A stretch of 64,000 bases of DNA from Bacteroides sp. 43_108 (GCA_001915545.1 MNQS01000133.1:1-64000), one strand, 5' to 3'. Positions 24,297-34,020 are shown, counted from the stretch's first letter. Made by a program: numbers and translations. Notes: a model not told the origin generated them from the letters alone.

Positions 24297-25961
24297 ATGT
24301 GCGGAATTGCAGCTATATTCAATGTGAAGGAACAGACAGAACAGTTGAGAGACAAGGCCTTGTGCATGGCGCGCAAGATAAGGCATAGAGGTCCCGACTG
24401 GAGTGGAATATATACAGGAGGGTCGGCTATAATGGTGCACGAAAGATTGTCTATCGTTGATCCTGAAAGTGGCGGTCAGCCTTTGTATTCACCCGACAAG
24501 AAGGTGGTGCTGGCTGTAAATGGTGAAATCTACAATCACCGTAATATACGCCAGAGATTCGAAGGCAAATATCACTTCAGTACCGGCAGCGACTGTGAAG
24601 TCATTCTTGCGCTCTATCAAGAGCGTGGTATCGAATTCCTCGACGAGCTCAACGGCATATTTGCTTTTGCTCTCTACGATGAGGCTCGTGACGAGTTCCT
24701 TATAGCCCGTGATCCAATAGGTGTAATTCCTTTATATATAGGACATGACGATGAAGGACATGTCTATTGTGCCAGCGAACTCAAGGCGCTTGAAGGTGTA
24801 TGTTCAAGCTATGAGCCTTTTCTTCCCGGTCACATGTACAGTAGCCGTGAAGGCAAGATGGTACGCTGGTACAAGCGTAAATGGTTTGAATACGATGAGG
24901 TCGTAAAGAATCCAGTTCCTTCGTCACAGCTCCGTGAAGGTCTTGAAGAAGCCGTTAAACGCCAGCTTATGAGCGACGTTCCTTACGGTGTACTTCTCTC
25001 TGGAGGTCTTGACAGCTCAGTCATATCTGCAATTGCAAAAAAGTTTGCTCCAAGACGTATTGAAACCGACGGAGTCAGCGAAGCCTGGTGGCCGCGTCTT
25101 CACTCTTTTGCAATCGGTCTTGAAGGCTCGCCAGACCTTGCCAAGGCTAGGGAAGTTGCAGAACATATCGGAACTGTTCACCACGAAATACACTATACTG
25201 TTCAGGAAGGTATAGATGCGCTTAAGGACGTTATCTATTACATTGAAACCTACGATGTTACAACAGTAAGAGCTTCCACGCCGATGTATCTCCTTGCACG
25301 TGTCATCCGAAGCATGGGTATAAAGATGGTTCTCAGTGGTGAAGGAGCAGACGAAGTGTTTGGAGGATACCTCTATTTCCATAAAGCACCTACAGCACGT
25401 GCCTTTCATGAAGAAACCGTCAGAAAGCTGTCCAAGCTTCATCTATACGACTGTCTGCGTGCCAACAAATCGCTTGCAGCATGGGGCGTGGAAGGCCGTG
25501 TACCTTTCCTCGACAAGGAATTCCTTGATCTCGCCATGTCCATCGATCCGGAAGAGAAGATGTGTCCGGGCGATACAATAGAGAAGAAAGTCGTCAGAAA
25601 AGCTTTCGAAGACCTTTTGCCTGAGAACATCGTGTGGAGACAGAAGGAGCAGTTCAGCGACGGCGTAGGCTACAGTTGGATTGACTCTCTGAAAGATTTG
25701 ACATCCAAGATGGTAAGTGATGAAGAAATGGCCTCTGCTGCCGGGCGTTTCCCTGTAAACACTCCAAGATGTAAGGAAGAATATTATTACAGAAGCATAT
25801 TCGAGAGCCTGTTCCCGAGCGAGAGCGCCGCACGTAGTGTTCCGAGTGTACCGAGCGTGGCATGTTCTACTGCTGAGGCCCTTGCGTGGGATGAATCCTT
25901 CAAGGGTGTCAACGAGCCTAGCGGACGAGCTGTAAAAGGTGTCCACAATGATGCTTATTGA
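24297..25961 (+). CDS. asnB: Asparagine synthase (glutamine-hydrolysing) AsnB
   Basis: Makes asparagine from aspartate, ATP and glutamine. Cys2 directly follows the start Met (MCGIAAIF), as needed for the class II glutaminase nucleophile, so the start is certain. The synthetase domain has the PP-loop GVLLSGGLDSSVISA (about residue 235) and SGEGADEVFGGYLYFHKAP. The 554 residues match the bacterial AsnB length. The C-terminal 50 residues (Ser/Val-rich) are variable. It follows gltD by 35 bp and is probably part of the same transcript, so glutamine and glutamate supply and asparagine synthesis would be switched together. Confidence 0.95.
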   Translation: MCGIAAIFNVKEQTEQLRDKALCMARKIRHRGPDWSGIYTGGSAIMVHERLSIVDPESGGQPLYSPDKKVVLAVNGEIYNHRNIRQRFEGKYHFSTGSDCEVILALYQERGIEFLDELNGIFAFALYDEARDEFLIARDPIGVIPLYIGHDDEGHVYCASELKALEGVCSSYEPFLPGHMYSSREGKMVRWYKRKWFEYDEVVKNPVPSSQLREGLEEAVKRQLMSDVPYGVLLSGGLDSSVISAIAKKFAPRRIETDGVSEAWWPRLHSFAIGLEGSPDLAKAREVAEHIGTVHHEIHYTVQEGIDALKDVIYYIETYDVTTVRASTPMYLLARVIRSMGIKMVLSGEGADEVFGGYLYFHKAPTARAFHEETVRKLSKLHLYDCLRANKSLAAWGVEGRVPFLDKEFLDLAMSIDPEEKMCPGDTIEKKVVRKAFEDLLPENIVWRQKEQFSDGVGYSWIDSLKDLTSKMVSDEEMASAAGRFPVNTPRCKEEYYYRSIFESLFPSESAARSVPSVPSVACSTAEALAWDESFKGVNEPSGRAVKGVHNDAY

Positions 25962-26100
25962 GGGACATCATCGGTCGCTTTGACGGCAGTTCAACGGCTG
26001 CAGTTATAAATAAGGTATGGCGGAACCTTTATCTGTAAGTCCGTCGCGGATTGAAGATTTGATTACATATTTCTAATTTCTAAGTAATATTTAATATTGT

Positions 26101-28290
26101 ATGTCTGATTTGAGATTTAGGGTTGTTGAAAAAGCCTTTCAAGCTAAACCCGCAATTGTTGAAACCCCTGCCGAACGTCCTAGTGAATATTTTGCTAAGT
26201 ACGTTTTCAATAGGGAGAAAATGTTCAGGTATCTTCCTGCTGATGTTTATGCCAAGCTGGTTGACGTTATTGACAACGGAACAGCTCTTGACCGCAACGT
26301 CGCAGATGCTGTAGCTGCAGCTATGAAGAAGTGGGCTTGCGAACTCGGTGCCACACACTACACACACTGGTTCCAGCCTCTTACAGAAGGTACTGCAGAA
26401 AAGCATGATGCTTTCGTTGAACATGACGGCAAGGGAGGAATGATAGAAGAGTTTTCAGGAAAACTTTTGGTTCAGCAGGAACCGGATGCGTCGTCATTCC
26501 CTAACGGCGGAATAAGAAATACTTTCGAGGCACGTGGATACAGTGCATGGGACCCTTCGTCACCGGTATTCGTTGTTGACGATACTCTCTGCATTCCTAC
26601 TATATTCATTGCCTATACGGGAGAGTCGCTCGACTACAAAGCTCCGCTTCTCAAGGCGCTCAGAGCTGTCAACAAGGCTGCAACAGATGTTTGTCATTAT
26701 TTCGACCCGTCGGTTAAGAAGGTTGTAGCTTACCTCGGATGGGAACAGGAGTATTTCCTTGTTGATGAAGGACTTTATGCGGCACGTCCGGACCTGCTTC
26801 TTACCGGCCGTACACTTATGGGCCACGAAGCTTCTAAAAACCAGCAGTTGGAAGACCACTATTTCGGTGCAATTCCTTCAAGAGTAGCCGCTTTCATGAA
26901 AGATCTTGAAATCCAGGCTTTGAAGCTCGGTATACCTGTTAAGACAAGACACAATGAGGTTGCTCCTAACCAGTTTGAGCTTGCACCTATATTCGAAGAG
27001 TGTAACCTTGCCGTTGACCATAACATGCTCATCATGTCACTCATGAGAAAGGTAGCCAGAGCACACGGATTCAGAGTACTGCTTCACGAGAAACCATTCA
27101 AGGGCATCAACGGTTCCGGCAAACACAACAACTGGTCGCTCGGAACAGACAACGGTGTTCTGCTCATGGCTCCTGGCAAGACTTCAGAGGAGAACCTGCG
27201 CTTCATCACTTTCATCGTGAACACACTTATGGCCGTATACAGACACAACGGTCTGCTCAAGGCTTCAATCATGAGTGCAACCAATGCACACAGACTTGGA
27301 GCAAACGAGGCACCTCCAGCAATCATCTCTTCATTCCTCGGCAGTCAGTTGAGCAAGATTCTAGACCACATGGAGAAATCTTCCATCGATGACCTCGTTT
27401 CGCTTGCCGGCAAGCACGGAATGAAGCTCGATATACCTCAGATACCGGAACTTCTGATAGACAATACCGACAGAAACCGTACGTCTCCATTCGCATTCAC
27501 AGGCAACCGCTTTGAATTCCGCGCCGTTGGTTCTGAAGCAAACTGTGCCAGCGCAATGACTGCACTCAATGCTGCAGTTGCAGAACAGCTTGTTGAGTTC
27601 AAGGAGAAGGTCGATGCTCTGATTGCGAAAGGCGAGCCTACCGTATCAGCCATCGTAGAAGTAGTCAGAGAATATATCAAACTCTGCAAGCCTATCAGAT
27701 TCGACGGCAACGGATACAGCGATGAATGGAAAGAAGAAGCTGCCAAGAGAGGGCTCGACTGCGAGACAAGCTGTCCGGTAATCTTCGACAGTTACCTGTC
27801 TCCTGCAAGCGTCAAGATGTTTGAAAGCACAGGCGTACTTTCAAAGAAAGAGCTTGAGGCGCGCAACGAAGTTAAGTGGGAAACTTATACAAAGAAGATT
27901 CAGATTGAAGCACGTGTACTCGGCGACCTTGTCATGAACCACATTGTGCCTGTTGCTGTTGACTATCAGAGCCGTCTCATAGACAATGTTTCAAAGATGG
28001 CTGCTATTTTCTCTAAGGAAGAGGCAGAAAAGCTTTCTGCAGAGAACATTGCCATCATACGCAAGATTGCCGAACATACTTCTTACATCAAGGAGCATGT
28101 AGACGCTATGGTCGAAGCGCGCAAGAAGGCCAACAAGATTGCTTCTGAGAGAGAAAAGGCTATTGCATACCACGACATCATCGCTCCTATGCTTGAGCAG
28201 ATAAGATATCATATCGACAAGCTTGAGCTCATGGTAGACGACAGAATGTGGACATTGCCTAAATATAGAGAACTGCTTTTCGTTCGCTGA
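26101..28290 (+). CDS. glnN: Glutamine synthetase type III (GlnN)
   Basis: Makes glutamine from glutamate, ammonium and ATP. The 729 residues are typical of the large type III enzyme (GSIII) common in Bacteroidales, not of the 470-residue type I. Family signatures are HYTHWFQPLTEGTAEKHDAF near the N-terminus, GWEQEYFLVD (metal-site Glu), TRHNEVAPNQFELAPIFEECN, GSGKHNNWSLGTD and NRTSPFAFTGNRFEFRAVGSEAN. It lies 139 bp after asnB, an AT-rich gap that may contain its own promoter, and ends with a strong terminator. With gltBD it forms the high-affinity GS-GOGAT route. Confidence 0.96.
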   Translation: MSDLRFRVVEKAFQAKPAIVETPAERPSEYFAKYVFNREKMFRYLPADVYAKLVDVIDNGTALDRNVADAVAAAMKKWACELGATHYTHWFQPLTEGTAEKHDAFVEHDGKGGMIEEFSGKLLVQQEPDASSFPNGGIRNTFEARGYSAWDPSSPVFVVDDTLCIPTIFIAYTGESLDYKAPLLKALRAVNKAATDVCHYFDPSVKKVVAYLGWEQEYFLVDEGLYAARPDLLLTGRTLMGHEASKNQQLEDHYFGAIPSRVAAFMKDLEIQALKLGIPVKTRHNEVAPNQFELAPIFEECNLAVDHNMLIMSLMRKVARAHGFRVLLHEKPFKGINGSGKHNNWSLGTDNGVLLMAPGKTSEENLRFITFIVNTLMAVYRHNGLLKASIMSATNAHRLGANEAPPAIISSFLGSQLSKILDHMEKSSIDDLVSLAGKHGMKLDIPQIPELLIDNTDRNRTSPFAFTGNRFEFRAVGSEANCASAMTALNAAVAEQLVEFKEKVDALIAKGEPTVSAIVEVVREYIKLCKPIRFDGNGYSDEWKEEAAKRGLDCETSCPVIFDSYLSPASVKMFESTGVLSKKELEARNEVKWETYTKKIQIEARVLGDLVMNHIVPVAVDYQSRLIDNVSKMAAIFSKEEAEKLSAENIAIIRKIAEHTSYIKEHVDAMVEARKKANKIASEREKAIAYHDIIAPMLEQIRYHIDKLELMVDDRMWTLPKYRELLFVR

Positions 28291-28313
28291 TAAATTTGAA
28301 AAACGTTTGACTG

Positions 28314-28351
28314 CACGGTCCGTTTCCTTTCGAGGAGGCGGACCGTTTTTA
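28314..28351 (+). terminator. Terminator after glnN
   Basis: ACGGTCCG pairs with CGGACCGT around a 16-nt loop and is followed by T5. It closes the nitrogen block. The remaining 28352-28542 shows no gene. Confidence 0.8.
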
Positions 28352-28542
28352 TCTGTGCTCGTAACGATGCCTCTACTTCAGCGCAAATAGTACGGTGCGT
28401 GTTCGAAAATATTCAAGGATTTGTTAACAGCGTTGGCGTTTGTTGTGCAGTATGTCAAGCCTGGTTGTTTGTAAGCTCATATTTTATTGTTAAAGTGAGT
28501 TGGAATGGTATCAGAATATTCATTTTGTGTGCTGATATGCAA

Positions 28543-28570
28543 TTGTGCCGACTTTTTTTATTATCTTTGC
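28543..28570 (+). promoter_or_regulatory. Promoter of the rhamnosidase gene
   Basis: TTG (28543-28545) and TATCTTTGC (28562-28570) fit the -33/-7 form, with a slightly short spacing of 16. The leader would be about 65 nt. Confidence 0.5.
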
Positions 28571-28641
28571 TAACGCTAACTAATAATCTATGTTATATAT
28601 TGTCTGAAGATATATGACATATAACACCAAAAATATTTTAT

Positions 28642-31600
28642 ATGAATACCATGCATCATTTTTTACGTCTTATTTTGGTGATGGCTTGCGCCTTCTCTGT
28701 TTCCTTGTCTTTTGCCCGCAACGATAACAAAGCCCGTGTGTACGATATGACGGTAGAATCTGTCGTCAATCCTTTGGGAGTAGATACACGTTCGCCGCGT
28801 CTGGGATGGCGTCTGGAGTACGATGGCGAGAAAAGAGGTGTCTGTCAGAAAGCATATCAGATAGAAGTGACGGACGAGAATGGGGTAGTCGTTTGGAACA
28901 GCGGACGCTTGAAGAGCGATGCTTCACAGTATATCTTGTACGGTGGAGAGCCGTTGAAGCCCGAAAGCAGATATGACTGGACTGTCAAGGTGTGGGACAA
29001 CAAGGGTGATAAGCTTGTTGGAAAGTCGTGGTTTGAGACAAGTCTTATGACTTCTGACGGCAAGGCAGGATGGAACGGTGCCTGCTGGATAGGAGGAGGT
29101 GATGAAGATATGGTTCTGTATGCTCATTACCTGCCGGTGTTCAGAATGGATTTGTCGTTCAGGATGAATCCGGATGCCGTAAGCAAAAAAATAGGATTTG
29201 TCTATGGAGGCAACGATGAGAGACTGATGGATGCCAACAAGAATCTTTTCCATCTCAAGAGCGACCGCAACCGCTCGTTTGTGAAGGTCGAGGTCGATAT
29301 GTCTCCTCTCTATACTGGAGGTTCTGCTGTACTGAATGTCTTTAGAGTCGGCTATCATCCTGATGATAAGGCCGATAAGCCATTGGCTTCGTTCACGTTG
29401 CCGGCAGAACTGGTGAATCGTAAGAATGCCTGTCAGGAGCATAACATTACCTTATATTCCAATCTTGGTACTACCGATTTCTATATTGCAGGAAAGAAAA
29501 TCGGATGGTGCAATGTCAATCCTTTGGGACGTGGCGGCGACTTCATTGCTTTTCCTGTTGTCGGCGATGTCGGCTTTGCCTTGGAGAACAAGAGCGATTT
29601 TGCTGATGCTTCCATCTGTATCCGCAATTTCAGAAGTCCTGAGAATCAGTTGACCAAGGTGCGCATGGATGCCGAACAGCTGGCACAGGCCGATGGAGGA
29701 ATGTATCTTATAGACCCAAGCCGTAATTCTATGCCTATGCTGCGCAGTGTGTTCCGCGTTGCCGACAAGAAAATACGTAAGGCCAGACTTTATGCCACAG
29801 CCAGAGGTGTCTACGAGATGTACATCAACGGTCAGCGTGTGGGCGAGGACTATTTTAATCCTGGTTGTACACAGTATAACAAGACCCACCTTTATCAGAT
29901 ATACGATGTGACTTCGTTTTTGTCTTCCGGCAACAATGCCATCGGTGCATGGTTGGGTGAAGGATGGTGGAGCGGTGCATCTACATATTCCGGCGAGCAC
30001 TGGAACTTCTTCGGCGACCGCCAATCTCTTCTTGCCCAGCTCGTCATCACTTATGAAGACGGTGAACAGCTGCGCGTGGTTACATCGCCTGAAACATGGA
30101 AGTATTATTCCGACGGACCAGTGGTCTACGGCAGTTTCTTTCAAGGCGAAGTCTATGATGCGTCGAAAGAGAACGCTGTTGAGGGATGGAGCACAGCCGG
30201 ATACGACGACGCTGCGTGGCATCGCGCTGTCGAGGTCGGCATCGAGAACCATGTGAGTCATGCCTACAACAGCACAGAACCGCGTGTGGACGATTATTCC
30301 GAGTATCAGCTTACGGCGCAATACGGCCGAAACGTAGCACCTGTCAGGAAACTTACGGCACAGTCCGTTGAGGAGGTAAGACCAGGCGTCTACGTGTACG
30401 ACATGGGACAGAATATGGTAGGCGTTCCTGAGATTGTGCTGGACGGCATGGGTGCCGGCAAGGAAATCAATCTGAGATATGCCGAAGTGAAATATCCGAA
30501 CCTTCCGCGCTATGCAGGCAATGAAGGAATGATTATGCTGGAAAACATACGTGCCGCCATGGCGCAGGACAAATATGTCACTAAGGGCGGACATGAAACT
30601 ATAGCTCCGCGGTTCACATATCATGGTTACCGCTATCTGGAAATCACTGGCATAGACGCGCCTCTGCCGATTGAAAATGTCAGAGGGGTGGTGCTCAGCT
30701 CAATCGGAGAACTGGCATCCAGCTACGATACTTCAAATCCGAAAGTAAACCGCTTGTGGAAGAATATAGTATGGTCGGCCTATGCCAATTTCTTCTCTAT
30801 TCCGACCGATTGTCCTCAGCGAAACGAACGCTTGGGCTGGGCCGGCGACATTTCCGTCTTCTCGCGTACGGCTACATATCTGGACGATGTGTCCCAGTTC
30901 CTGCGCAGATATGTGCGTGCCATGCGCGATGTGCAGCGCTCCGACGGACGTTTCTCTGATGTTGCTCCTCTTGGCGGAGGATTCGGCGGACTGCTCTGGG
31001 GAAGTGCCGGAATAGTGGTTCCGTGGGAGGTCTTTCAGCAGTATGGTGACACGCTCATCCTGACGGAGCACTATGATGCCATGCGACGATATATCGATTT
31101 TGTTCAGAAAAACTACATAGACCCTTCTACAGGCATACTTGTTCAGACAAGAGCTTGGGGTGATCTTGGTGACTGGCTCGGGCCTGAAGACAACAAGAAC
31201 GACAAGACCTTGATGTGGGAAGCTTATTTCCTCTACGATTTGGAGATAATGTCGAAAGTAGCTTCAGTCTTGGGCGAATATGAAGATGCCGCGATGTACA
31301 AGGATTTGTATGACAGACGTCTGAAACATTTCCGCGATACTTACATCGATTCAGAAACAGGCAAGACTGTTTCGTCGGGAGCCAATGGCCCTGCCAAAGG
31401 TCAGCTGGTGGATATACAGACCTCTTATGTACTGCCGTGGGCTTTCGGTCTCGTAAGTGACGAGGTTAAGGAACGTTTTGCCGCAAATATGTTGAACTCG
31501 GTGAGCCGTCCTAATGTGGCGGACGATGGAACTGCTTGTCCTCCATATTCATTGATGACAGGATTCATCGGTACGTCATGGATAAGCAAGACGCTGTCGG

Positions 31601-32154
31601 ATGCCGGTCGTGACGATGCCGCCTACAGGCTTCTGCAGCAGACATCCTATCCTTCATGGTTGTACTCCGTGGAGCAGGGAGCTACTACTATCTGGGAGCG
31701 CCTGAACTCTTATACACATACAGACGGTTTCGGTGAAAACAACCGCATGAACTCTTTCAATCACTATTCATTTGGCGCTGTAGGTGCCTGGATGTATGCT
31801 TATTCGCTTGGCATAATGCGCGATGAGGAGCATCCTGGTTTCAAGCATTTCATTCTGCGTCCTAGAATAGACCCTACGGGTGGAATGACATACGCTGAAG
31901 GACACTATGATTCCCGCTATGGCAGGATAGAAAGCGGTTGGAAGGTTGCAGGAGACGGTGTGGATTACGAGTTTGCCGTTCCTGCCAATACCAGTGCTAC
32001 GTTATATTTGCCGGCTTCATCGGCAGATGATGTGACCGAAAGCGGTTTGCCGTTGAAGAAATGCAAAGGCATATCCTCTTTGGTTCTCGAAGATGGTTTC
32101 GTGGAGTTGGAACTCGGTTCGGGAAAATATAAGTTTCATGTAAGGAATTCTTAA
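28642..32154 (+). CDS. Alpha-L-rhamnosidase, GH78
   Basis: Removes terminal alpha-L-rhamnose from plant glycans or glycosides. The 1170-residue protein begins with a signal peptide (about 1-25, ending SLSFA) and so should act in the periplasm or at the surface. An N-terminal beta domain (PLGVDTRSPRLGWRLE) and an insertion with two further beta domains precede the (alpha/alpha)6 catalytic barrel. Catalytic-region signatures are IPTDCPQRNERLGWAGDISVF (Asp and Glu of the family's catalytic site) and GATTIWERLNSY. It is preceded by its own promoter. The stop is only 15 bp from repeat array C, and no SusC/SusD genes accompany it, so it is not in a typical utilisation locus. Confidence 0.93.
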   Translation: MNTMHHFLRLILVMACAFSVSLSFARNDNKARVYDMTVESVVNPLGVDTRSPRLGWRLEYDGEKRGVCQKAYQIEVTDENGVVVWNSGRLKSDASQYILYGGEPLKPESRYDWTVKVWDNKGDKLVGKSWFETSLMTSDGKAGWNGACWIGGGDEDMVLYAHYLPVFRMDLSFRMNPDAVSKKIGFVYGGNDERLMDANKNLFHLKSDRNRSFVKVEVDMSPLYTGGSAVLNVFRVGYHPDDKADKPLASFTLPAELVNRKNACQEHNITLYSNLGTTDFYIAGKKIGWCNVNPLGRGGDFIAFPVVGDVGFALENKSDFADASICIRNFRSPENQLTKVRMDAEQLAQADGGMYLIDPSRNSMPMLRSVFRVADKKIRKARLYATARGVYEMYINGQRVGEDYFNPGCTQYNKTHLYQIYDVTSFLSSGNNAIGAWLGEGWWSGASTYSGEHWNFFGDRQSLLAQLVITYEDGEQLRVVTSPETWKYYSDGPVVYGSFFQGEVYDASKENAVEGWSTAGYDDAAWHRAVEVGIENHVSHAYNSTEPRVDDYSEYQLTAQYGRNVAPVRKLTAQSVEEVRPGVYVYDMGQNMVGVPEIVLDGMGAGKEINLRYAEVKYPNLPRYAGNEGMIMLENIRAAMAQDKYVTKGGHETIAPRFTYHGYRYLEITGIDAPLPIENVRGVVLSSIGELASSYDTSNPKVNRLWKNIVWSAYANFFSIPTDCPQRNERLGWAGDISVFSRTATYLDDVSQFLRRYVRAMRDVQRSDGRFSDVAPLGGGFGGLLWGSAGIVVPWEVFQQYGDTLILTEHYDAMRRYIDFVQKNYIDPSTGILVQTRAWGDLGDWLGPEDNKNDKTLMWEAYFLYDLEIMSKVASVLGEYEDAAMYKDLYDRRLKHFRDTYIDSETGKTVSSGANGPAKGQLVDIQTSYVLPWAFGLVSDEVKERFAANMLNSVSRPNVADDGTACPPYSLMTGFIGTSWISKTLSDAGRDDAAYRLLQQTSYPSWLYSVEQGATTIWERLNSYTHTDGFGENNRMNSFNHYSFGAVGAWMYAYSLGIMRDEEHPGFKHFILRPRIDPTGGMTYAEGHYDSRYGRIESGWKVAGDGVDYEFAVPANTSATLYLPASSADDVTESGLPLKKCKGISSLVLEDGFVELELGSGKYKFHVRNS

Positions 32155-32168
32155 GAATGACAAAAATA

Positions 32169-32222
32169 TGAGGGCTCGCGGATGCAGACGCGAGCCCTCG
32201 AATCTTTTATTACGAGGGCTCA
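32169..32222. repeat. 22-bp-period palindrome array C (3 units)
   Basis: TGAGGGCTCG (32169), CGAGCCCTCG (32191) and CGAGGGCTCA (32213) start exactly 22 bp apart. The outer units have central GG and the middle unit CC, so neighbours can pair as hairpins. It begins 15 bp after the rhamnosidase stop and is likely within its 3' untranslated RNA. Confidence 0.85.
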
Positions 32223-32323
32223 CAGCTGGCAGAACAGTAGTGCTGTCTTGACAAATGTAAAAAGTTTTGCATCCATCATGTATATTTCTTTTAACGCCAT
32301 TTTACAATTTGGCACGTATTATA

Positions 32324-32331
32324 TAACTTTG
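32324..32331 (+). promoter_or_regulatory. -7 box of the asparaginase gene
   Basis: TAACTTTG fits TAnnTTTG and lies 16 bp before the start codon, giving a nearly leaderless message. A clear -33 element was not seen. Confidence 0.4.
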
Positions 32332-32346
32332 TATGCAAAATAATTT

Positions 32347-33405
32347 ATGATGACGATGAACAACTTTTTATACTCCCCACGTCCGAGGGTTCTTATCATT
32401 TATACAGGAGGTACAATAGGAATGATACGGAATCCAGATACAGGTGCGCTGGAAAGTTTCAACTTCGAACATCTGCGCAAGCACGTACCCGAAATAGACT
32501 GCTTCGATTATGTCATCCGTACATACCAGTTTGTTCCTGCTCTGGACTCGTCCGACATGGATCCTTCTCACTGGGCCAAGATTGTGAGCGTCATCGAGTA
32601 CAATTATGATTTGTTCGACGGTTTCGTTATTCTTCACGGTACGGACACTATGGCCTATACGGCTTCGGCACTAAGCTTCATGTTGGAGAATGTGGCCAAG
32701 CCTGTGGTGCTTACTGGCAGTCAGCTTCCGATAGGCATGTTGCGTACCGACGGGCGCGAGAATCTGATTACCGCCATCGAAATTGCCGCTGCGCACGACG
32801 ACCACGGCAGACCTCTTGTTCCTGAGGTGTGTGTGTTCTTCGAACAGCGTCTTCTGCGAGGCAACAGGACAACGAAGATGAATGCTGAGAATTTCAATGC
32901 TTTCTGTTCGTATAATTATCCGGAACTGGCGCATGTGGGCATCGACATAAATTATAATTTCCCAATGATCAAGCGTCCTGACCCTTCAAAACCTTTCAAG
33001 GCACATAAGGAATACTATACCGGTGTGCTGGCACTGACGCTGTTTCCTGGTATCAGACAAGAACTGATTGAGGACGTTCTTGAGATAAAAGGTATAAAAG
33101 GCGTGATACTGCGGACATTCGGCTCCGGAAATGCTCCGCAGAGACTCCGTTTCCTTGACGCGTTGCGCAAGGCCGAGAAGCGCGGCATAGTCGTGGTGAA
33201 CGTTACCCAGTGTCAGGCAGGAAGCGTGCGTATGGGACGATACGAAACCGGACTTCGTCTTCAGGATGCAGGTGTGGTGAGCGGTTACGATACGACTATC
33301 GAGGCTGCCATTACGAAACTCATGTGCCTTTTCGGACAGGGATATTCGGCCGCTCAGGTCAGACAATTGATGAACCAGTCTATTGCCGGAGAGATAACAG
33401 TTTAG
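32347..33405 (+). CDS. ansA: L-asparaginase type I (cytoplasmic)
   Basis: Hydrolyses asparagine to aspartate and ammonium. The 352 residues lack a signal peptide, so it is the cytoplasmic form. Catalytic signatures are IIYTGGTIGMI (first Thr) and FVILHGTDTMAYTASALSF (second Thr-Asp pair), followed by LTGSQLPIGMLRTDGREN. A closely spaced second ATG (32350) and a third (32356) could also serve as the start. Its ammonium product connects it to the assimilation genes 4 kb upstream, but it has its own promoter. It is followed by a separately promoted small gene. Confidence 0.93.
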   Translation: MMTMNNFLYSPRPRVLIIYTGGTIGMIRNPDTGALESFNFEHLRKHVPEIDCFDYVIRTYQFVPALDSSDMDPSHWAKIVSVIEYNYDLFDGFVILHGTDTMAYTASALSFMLENVAKPVVLTGSQLPIGMLRTDGRENLITAIEIAAAHDDHGRPLVPEVCVFFEQRLLRGNRTTKMNAENFNAFCSYNYPELAHVGIDINYNFPMIKRPDPSKPFKAHKEYYTGVLALTLFPGIRQELIEDVLEIKGIKGVILRTFGSGNAPQRLRFLDALRKAEKRGIVVVNVTQCQAGSVRMGRYETGLRLQDAGVVSGYDTTIEAAITKLMCLFGQGYSAAQVRQLMNQSIAGEITV

Positions 33406-33438
33406 CTTTTTGTTGTATATTTATAACACCGGGCATTC

Positions 33439-33468
33439 TTGGTTTTACGTGTTTTATTATATATTTGC
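33439..33468 (+). promoter_or_regulatory. Promoter of the 98-codon acidic protein gene
   Basis: TTG (33439-33441) and TATATTTGC (33460-33468) fit the -33/-7 form with 18 bp between. The leader is about 60 nt. Confidence 0.6.
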
Positions 33469-33534
33469 CTGTGCATGCGCATCTTGTGACATGCTGTGAA
33501 AGAAATGTACAATCATTAAATGCAAGGAAGAATC

Positions 33535-33816
33535 ATGGACATAAGGACTGAAAAGGAACTTGAAGAATGCATATTTGATCTTGTCGGGAAATTTGCAGAA
33601 GGTGCTCACGAAGAGACAGACGGCGTACATGTTGTCGTTGTAGATGATGATACTGTAAGAGTTGAGGTCGTTGAGAATGCCGACGAGTCGGACGATGAGG
33701 ATGTTTATCCGTTTGCCGATTTTGTATTGTACACGCTTGAAGACGGAAAGATGCTGACCGACATTAATGCTGAATATGTGGCAGATGTGGCAGGTGCGTA
33801 TTTCCCCGAAAACTGA
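33535..33816 (+). CDS. Small acidic protein, unknown
   Basis: The 93-residue product is strongly acidic (many Asp and Glu), with a helical N-terminus (about 1-25) and a strand-rich middle (VHVVVVDDDTVRVEVVE). No family was recognised. I chose the ATG at 33535, since GGAAG lies a few bases ahead of it. An in-frame ATG at 33520 would add five residues. It has its own promoter and is followed directly by a region that can fold as a three-way junction (33816-33912). The size and charge would suit a small regulator or binding partner, but there is no evidence for a role. Confidence 0.6.
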   Translation: MDIRTEKELEECIFDLVGKFAEGAHEETDGVHVVVVDDDTVRVEVVENADESDDEDVYPFADFVLYTLEDGKMLTDINAEYVADVAGAYFPEN

Positions 33817-33912
33817 AGCCACATGGCTTAGTGACAGTTTCGGACGATGTGTCTGAAACTGTCAAAGGATGAACGGGCTGATACATCCGACGGGTGGTCG
33901 GCACTGTGGCTT
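33816..33912 (+). ncRNA. Possible three-way-junction RNA structure
   Basis: AAGCCACA (33816-33823) pairs with TGTGGCTT (33905-33912) and encloses two hairpins. One pairs TGACAGTTTC (33832-33841) with GAAACTGTCA (33855-33864), perfect over 10 pairs. The other pairs GGATG (33867-33871) with CATCC (33884-33888). It starts at the stop codon of the acidic protein, so it may be a 3' untranslated element or the leader of the following transcript. No known class was recognised. Confidence 0.35.
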
Positions 33913-33975
33913 GAATGTGTGGAAGTTTTGTTTATGCCGGCCTGTTGGCTGTTTGTTGACATTTAATTGATAAAA

Positions 33976-34020
33976 GGACCGTTTTTCTGCATGGCATATA
34001 TGTTCCGACGGTCTGTTTTA
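33976..34020 (+). terminator. Probable terminator
   Basis: GGACCGT pairs with ACGGTCT across a 23-nt loop and is followed by a T-rich tract (TGTTTTATTT). It would end the transcript of the acidic protein and the structured region. The stretch 34021-34159 holds no clear gene. Confidence 0.55.
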
